DNA of 7,242 bases from Bacteroidales bacterium (GTDB lineage Bacteria; Bacteroidota; Bacteroidia; Bacteroidales; VadinHA17): NCBI GenBank assembly GCA_030692905.1, contig JAUYBT010000172.1, positions 1 to 7,242 of the forward strand, in the 5' to 3' direction. The notes beneath the pieces are model-generated. The model ran no database searches. It saw only the letters and a program-made list of their open reading frames with translations, and was not told the DNA's origin. Both the position numbers and the translations under genes were made by a program. Numbering within the stretch: position 1 is the first letter of the stretch; the number at the start of each line of letters is the position of its first letter. Shown here one piece after another: positions 5,204 to 7,242 of the stretch.

Positions 5204-5374
5204 CGATCTGTGTTGTACTATTGTATACGTTAGACAAACAAAAATGTTACTTAAATTGCTTTAATACAATCATATAGCATATAAGTTTCTAATTGCAATA
5301 TATCCTAACTATATATAGCAAAATACCAATAATACCACTATGCAACTTGGGACTTTGGGAAGCATAAAATAAAA
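5204..5374. other. AT-rich spacer, nothing recognised
   Basis: This DNA lies between the IS21-like end and the next promoter. It is very AT-rich, with stops in all frames. I see no gene, no strong hairpin and no further copies of the CCGGAC repeat. Confidence 0.5.
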
Positions 5375-5405
5375 TTGTTTTCAGCGAGATAAAAGTTTAA
5401 TTTTG
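5375..5405 (+). promoter_or_regulatory. Promoter of the two-gene unit at 5490-7203
   Basis: TTG at 5375-5377 is followed after exactly 20 bp by TAATTTTG at 5398-5405, a perfect match to TAnnTTTG. The predicted start near 5411 gives a leader of about 78 nt. The geometry is the same as at the two lipoprotein promoters. The leader ends with GTTAGGC (5476-5482) just before the start codon. Confidence 0.6.
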
Positions 5406-5489
5406 GTTGCAGTCTGATTTAGTAGAAACCTTAATTGAGTAAGTTGTAATAAGACTGTGTTTAAAACATTATTAAGTTAGGCATTAAAT

Positions 5490-6629
5490 ATGAGCGACAA
5501 ATTATACAATGAATTCTATGATCCTTCGGAAGATTTCCGCCGTGAACCTCGTGCCTTTTGCTATGAAATCGCCACTCAACTCATAAGCCAGGCTAAAAAA
5601 AATACCGGCGAAAGTTGGTACGAAGATAAAGATACTATAAAGGGTATATTGCTTTTACTATATACTTGGAATTTCGCCGCCCAGAAAACAAAAAAATTAA
5701 ATTTTCAGAATGTCGCCGAGTTAATGCGTAATACAAAAAATCATTTAAAATTCCTCGAAAAGTACTCTATCAGAACTTCTGATCATGATGCATGGGATGT
5801 CATTAAGCAAATATTTGATCAATTTAGCAGCCTACTTGGCCAAACTGGAACAAGTAAGGCTTTGAGTTTGTTGAATCCAGAATTGTTTGTTATGTGGGAT
5901 ACTGAAATAAGAAAGCGCTTAAACAAAGAGTTGATCCGTGGGATTATGAATGGAGAGAGTGGCGAGTACTATGTGATCTTTTTGAAAGGCATTCAAAATA
6001 TTATTAAAGAGTACAGAATCGCAGAAAAACTTCCTCACAATTTAGTCGTTGCTAAGAAAATTGATGAGTATCATTATGTGAGAATAGTGATGAATAAAAA
6101 AATATGGCAACATAACGAAAAGGATAATAGTAAACCTAAGCCCATTAAAATTTATCTACCAAACAATTTAAGAGGGAGAAGTATTCATAATAATGTAATA
6201 CCAACAGTTTGTAACCTGAAAAATATGTTGGTGAAACTAAAAGAGTTACATGGAAATGTTTCACTGCTAAAACCATGGGAGAAAAGAAGTTACGACGCTT
6301 ATGGAATTGATAAAGTCAAAATCAAGATCCTTAATTCGCCTAAAGAAGATTGGAAAGAAATAATTAGAAACCATATTTTGCGAGGAAGTCCATCAGATTT
6401 TGGAGCAAGTTGTGTTGATGTTTATTTAGTAGCTTACGTAGCAGAAACATTTGGTTCAGGGAAGAAGAGATTTTTTCAATATGTAAAAGAGAAGGGTATT
6501 TCACAGAAGGATAATACAGCTCAAGCTATTTGGCAAGTTGGTAAAGGTGACGGTGTATTTTTAGACATATTACAAGACGATGGAACAGTAAAAGATATAG
6601 AATTTTTTAAAAAGTGGATTAACGAATAA
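5490..6629 (+). CDS. Unknown 379-residue protein, first gene of a candidate defence-like pair
   Basis: The protein is soluble, with no signal peptide or membrane span. I do not recognise the family. Two regions are visible. Residues 1-200 look helical: ILLLLYTWNFA (53-63), FLEKYSI (88-94), W102 and then the best-conserved-looking block, GQTGTSKALSLLNPELFVMWDTEIRK split as 117-126 and 127-142. The pattern G.TG.SK.L..LNP.LF..WD is reminiscent of helical DNA-glycosylase-like (HhH-GPD) proteins, where a late Asp is catalytic and D137 would be the candidate, but no helix-hairpin-helix was confirmed. Residues 200-379 are basic and mixed alpha/beta, with RGRSIHNN (228-235), SPSDFGASCVDVYLVAYVAETFG (300-322) and an acidic end, and no motif I can name. 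The ATG at 5490 directly follows a promoter and leader without a Shine-Dalgarno. The next gene starts 76 bp downstream with no terminator between, so co-transcription is likely. The neighbouring nuclease-like gene and adjacent IS debris suggest defence or DNA processing, by inference only. Confidence 0.8.
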   Translation: MSDKLYNEFYDPSEDFRREPRAFCYEIATQLISQAKKNTGESWYEDKDTIKGILLLLYTWNFAAQKTKKLNFQNVAELMRNTKNHLKFLEKYSIRTSDHDAWDVIKQIFDQFSSLLGQTGTSKALSLLNPELFVMWDTEIRKRLNKELIRGIMNGESGEYYVIFLKGIQNIIKEYRIAEKLPHNLVVAKKIDEYHYVRIVMNKKIWQHNEKDNSKPKPIKIYLPNNLRGRSIHNNVIPTVCNLKNMLVKLKELHGNVSLLKPWEKRSYDAYGIDKVKIKILNSPKEDWKEIIRNHILRGSPSDFGASCVDVYLVAYVAETFGSGKKRFFQYVKEKGISQKDNTAQAIWQVGKGDGVFLDILQDDGTVKDIEFFKKWINE

Positions 6630-6705
6630 TTTTTCAACAGACACTTACTTCACTATACACTGCCGTTAAACCCAAATTTCAAAATTAATCTTTTATGTTA
6701 ATAAA

Positions 6706-7203
6706 ATGGAAATAGAAAAAAGTTCACGACATCAAAAAATCATTGGTAATTTTGGTGAAAACCTTATATGTAACTGGTTATCCAGGTCTGGATTCGAAGT
6801 TACTATTGTTGATCATACCGGAATAGACATTATTGCATACAATAAAAATTCAAAGAAAAGGATTGGAATTACAGTTAAATCTCGAACAAGATTGTCTGGC
6901 AAAGAAATGGAAACGGTTAATATTTTTTCATATCAAAAAAATAAAAATGATAGAGAAAAAATAATATCAGCTTGTGAGGCTTTTGCTTGTGAACCGTGGA
7001 TAGCAGTTTATGTAGAGACAGAAGAATCAGCAGATATTTATTTAACAAGTTTAGCGAATTATGATGAAAAATATAAGGGTAAAAATATTAAAGCAATTGA
7101 GGATTGGAAAATGACTAAAAATTATACACTGCGTTATGAAACCGATCCGGAAGTAAAACATATTAGTATTAAATTCCGTTGGACAAACTGGTCCTGGGAA
7201 TAA
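6706..7203 (+). CDS. PD-(D/E)XK-fold nuclease-like protein
   Basis: The product is 165 residues, soluble and without a signal peptide. The first 60 residues have the order expected of a PD-(D/E)XK restriction-endonuclease-like core: FGENLICNWLSRSGFEV (16-32) with Glu18 in the first helix, HTGIDIIAY (37-45) with Asp41, and ITVKSRTR (55-62) with Lys58. The usual Glu or Gln two residues before the lysine is Thr56, so metal binding may be altered or the protein may have a non-cleaving role. Conserved-looking segments continue at ACEAFACEPWIAVYVE (89-104), which would form a later helix and core strand, and the C-terminus is rich in Trp and basic residues. Similar short stand-alone proteins occur in bacteria as uncharacterised 'VKSR'-type proteins, from memory. 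It lies 76 bp after the 379-residue gene on the same strand. An earlier ATG at 6695 is out of frame, so 6706 is the start. Function as a nuclease is inferred from the fold. Confidence 0.8.
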   Translation: MEIEKSSRHQKIIGNFGENLICNWLSRSGFEVTIVDHTGIDIIAYNKNSKKRIGITVKSRTRLSGKEMETVNIFSYQKNKNDREKIISACEAFACEPWIAVYVETEESADIYLTSLANYDEKYKGKNIKAIEDWKMTKNYTLRYETDPEVKHISIKFRWTNWSWE

Positions 7204-7242
7204 ACTATTGTAAACAGCGGATAGTATTTACTTTAAAGCAAT

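Noticed and set aside
5229..5235. GTTAGAC as another integron core site
   Set aside because: It fits GTTRRRY but lies in non-coding AT-rich DNA with no partner site; this degenerate heptamer is expected by chance.

Overview
The window looks like part of a chromosome from a member of the Bacteroidota. It is AT-rich, its genes lack clear Shine-Dalgarno sequences, and three upstream regions carry the TTG...TAnnTTTG promoter type of that phylum. It also encodes a FISUMP-domain lipoprotein, a family typical of the group. No rRNA, tRNA or CRISPR array was seen.

Layout. Positions 1-455 hold conserved housekeeping DNA: the last codons of an upstream gene overlap the start of a DgkA-family lipid kinase, which ends in a good intrinsic terminator. 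Positions 456-1303 are accessory and decayed. They hold short tandem duplications, a broken IS200-like/REP-associated tyrosine transposase (RAYT) on the minus strand, three REP-like palindromes around it, and a 14-bp inverted repeat bracketing the block. A short tract resembling the 3' flank of the next gene, followed by a terminator, suggests that a lost gene once ended near 1250. Positions 1350-2993 hold a promoter and a 522-residue surface lipoprotein with three beta-sandwich-like repeats and a C-terminal FISUMP domain. Positions 3275-4322 hold a second lipoprotein with TolB-like PD40 beta-propeller repeats. Positions 4323-5210 hold a gene-poor stretch, a 125-residue minus-strand gene of unknown function and, just upstream of it, a solo sequence resembling an IS21-family terminal repeat. 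Positions 5375-7203 hold a promoter and two co-directional genes: a 379-residue protein of unknown function, and a 165-residue protein with the hallmarks of a PD-(D/E)XK nuclease fold.

How the genes work together. DgkA acts in membrane lipid recycling and is independent of the rest. The two lipoproteins are probably exported to the cell envelope. They have separate promoters of the same geometry and no shared pathway is evident. The last two genes are spaced as a transcription unit, sit beside mobile-element debris, and together form the best candidate for an undescribed system, possibly anti-phage or DNA-modification related. That role is inferred from the nuclease-like motif and the context only.
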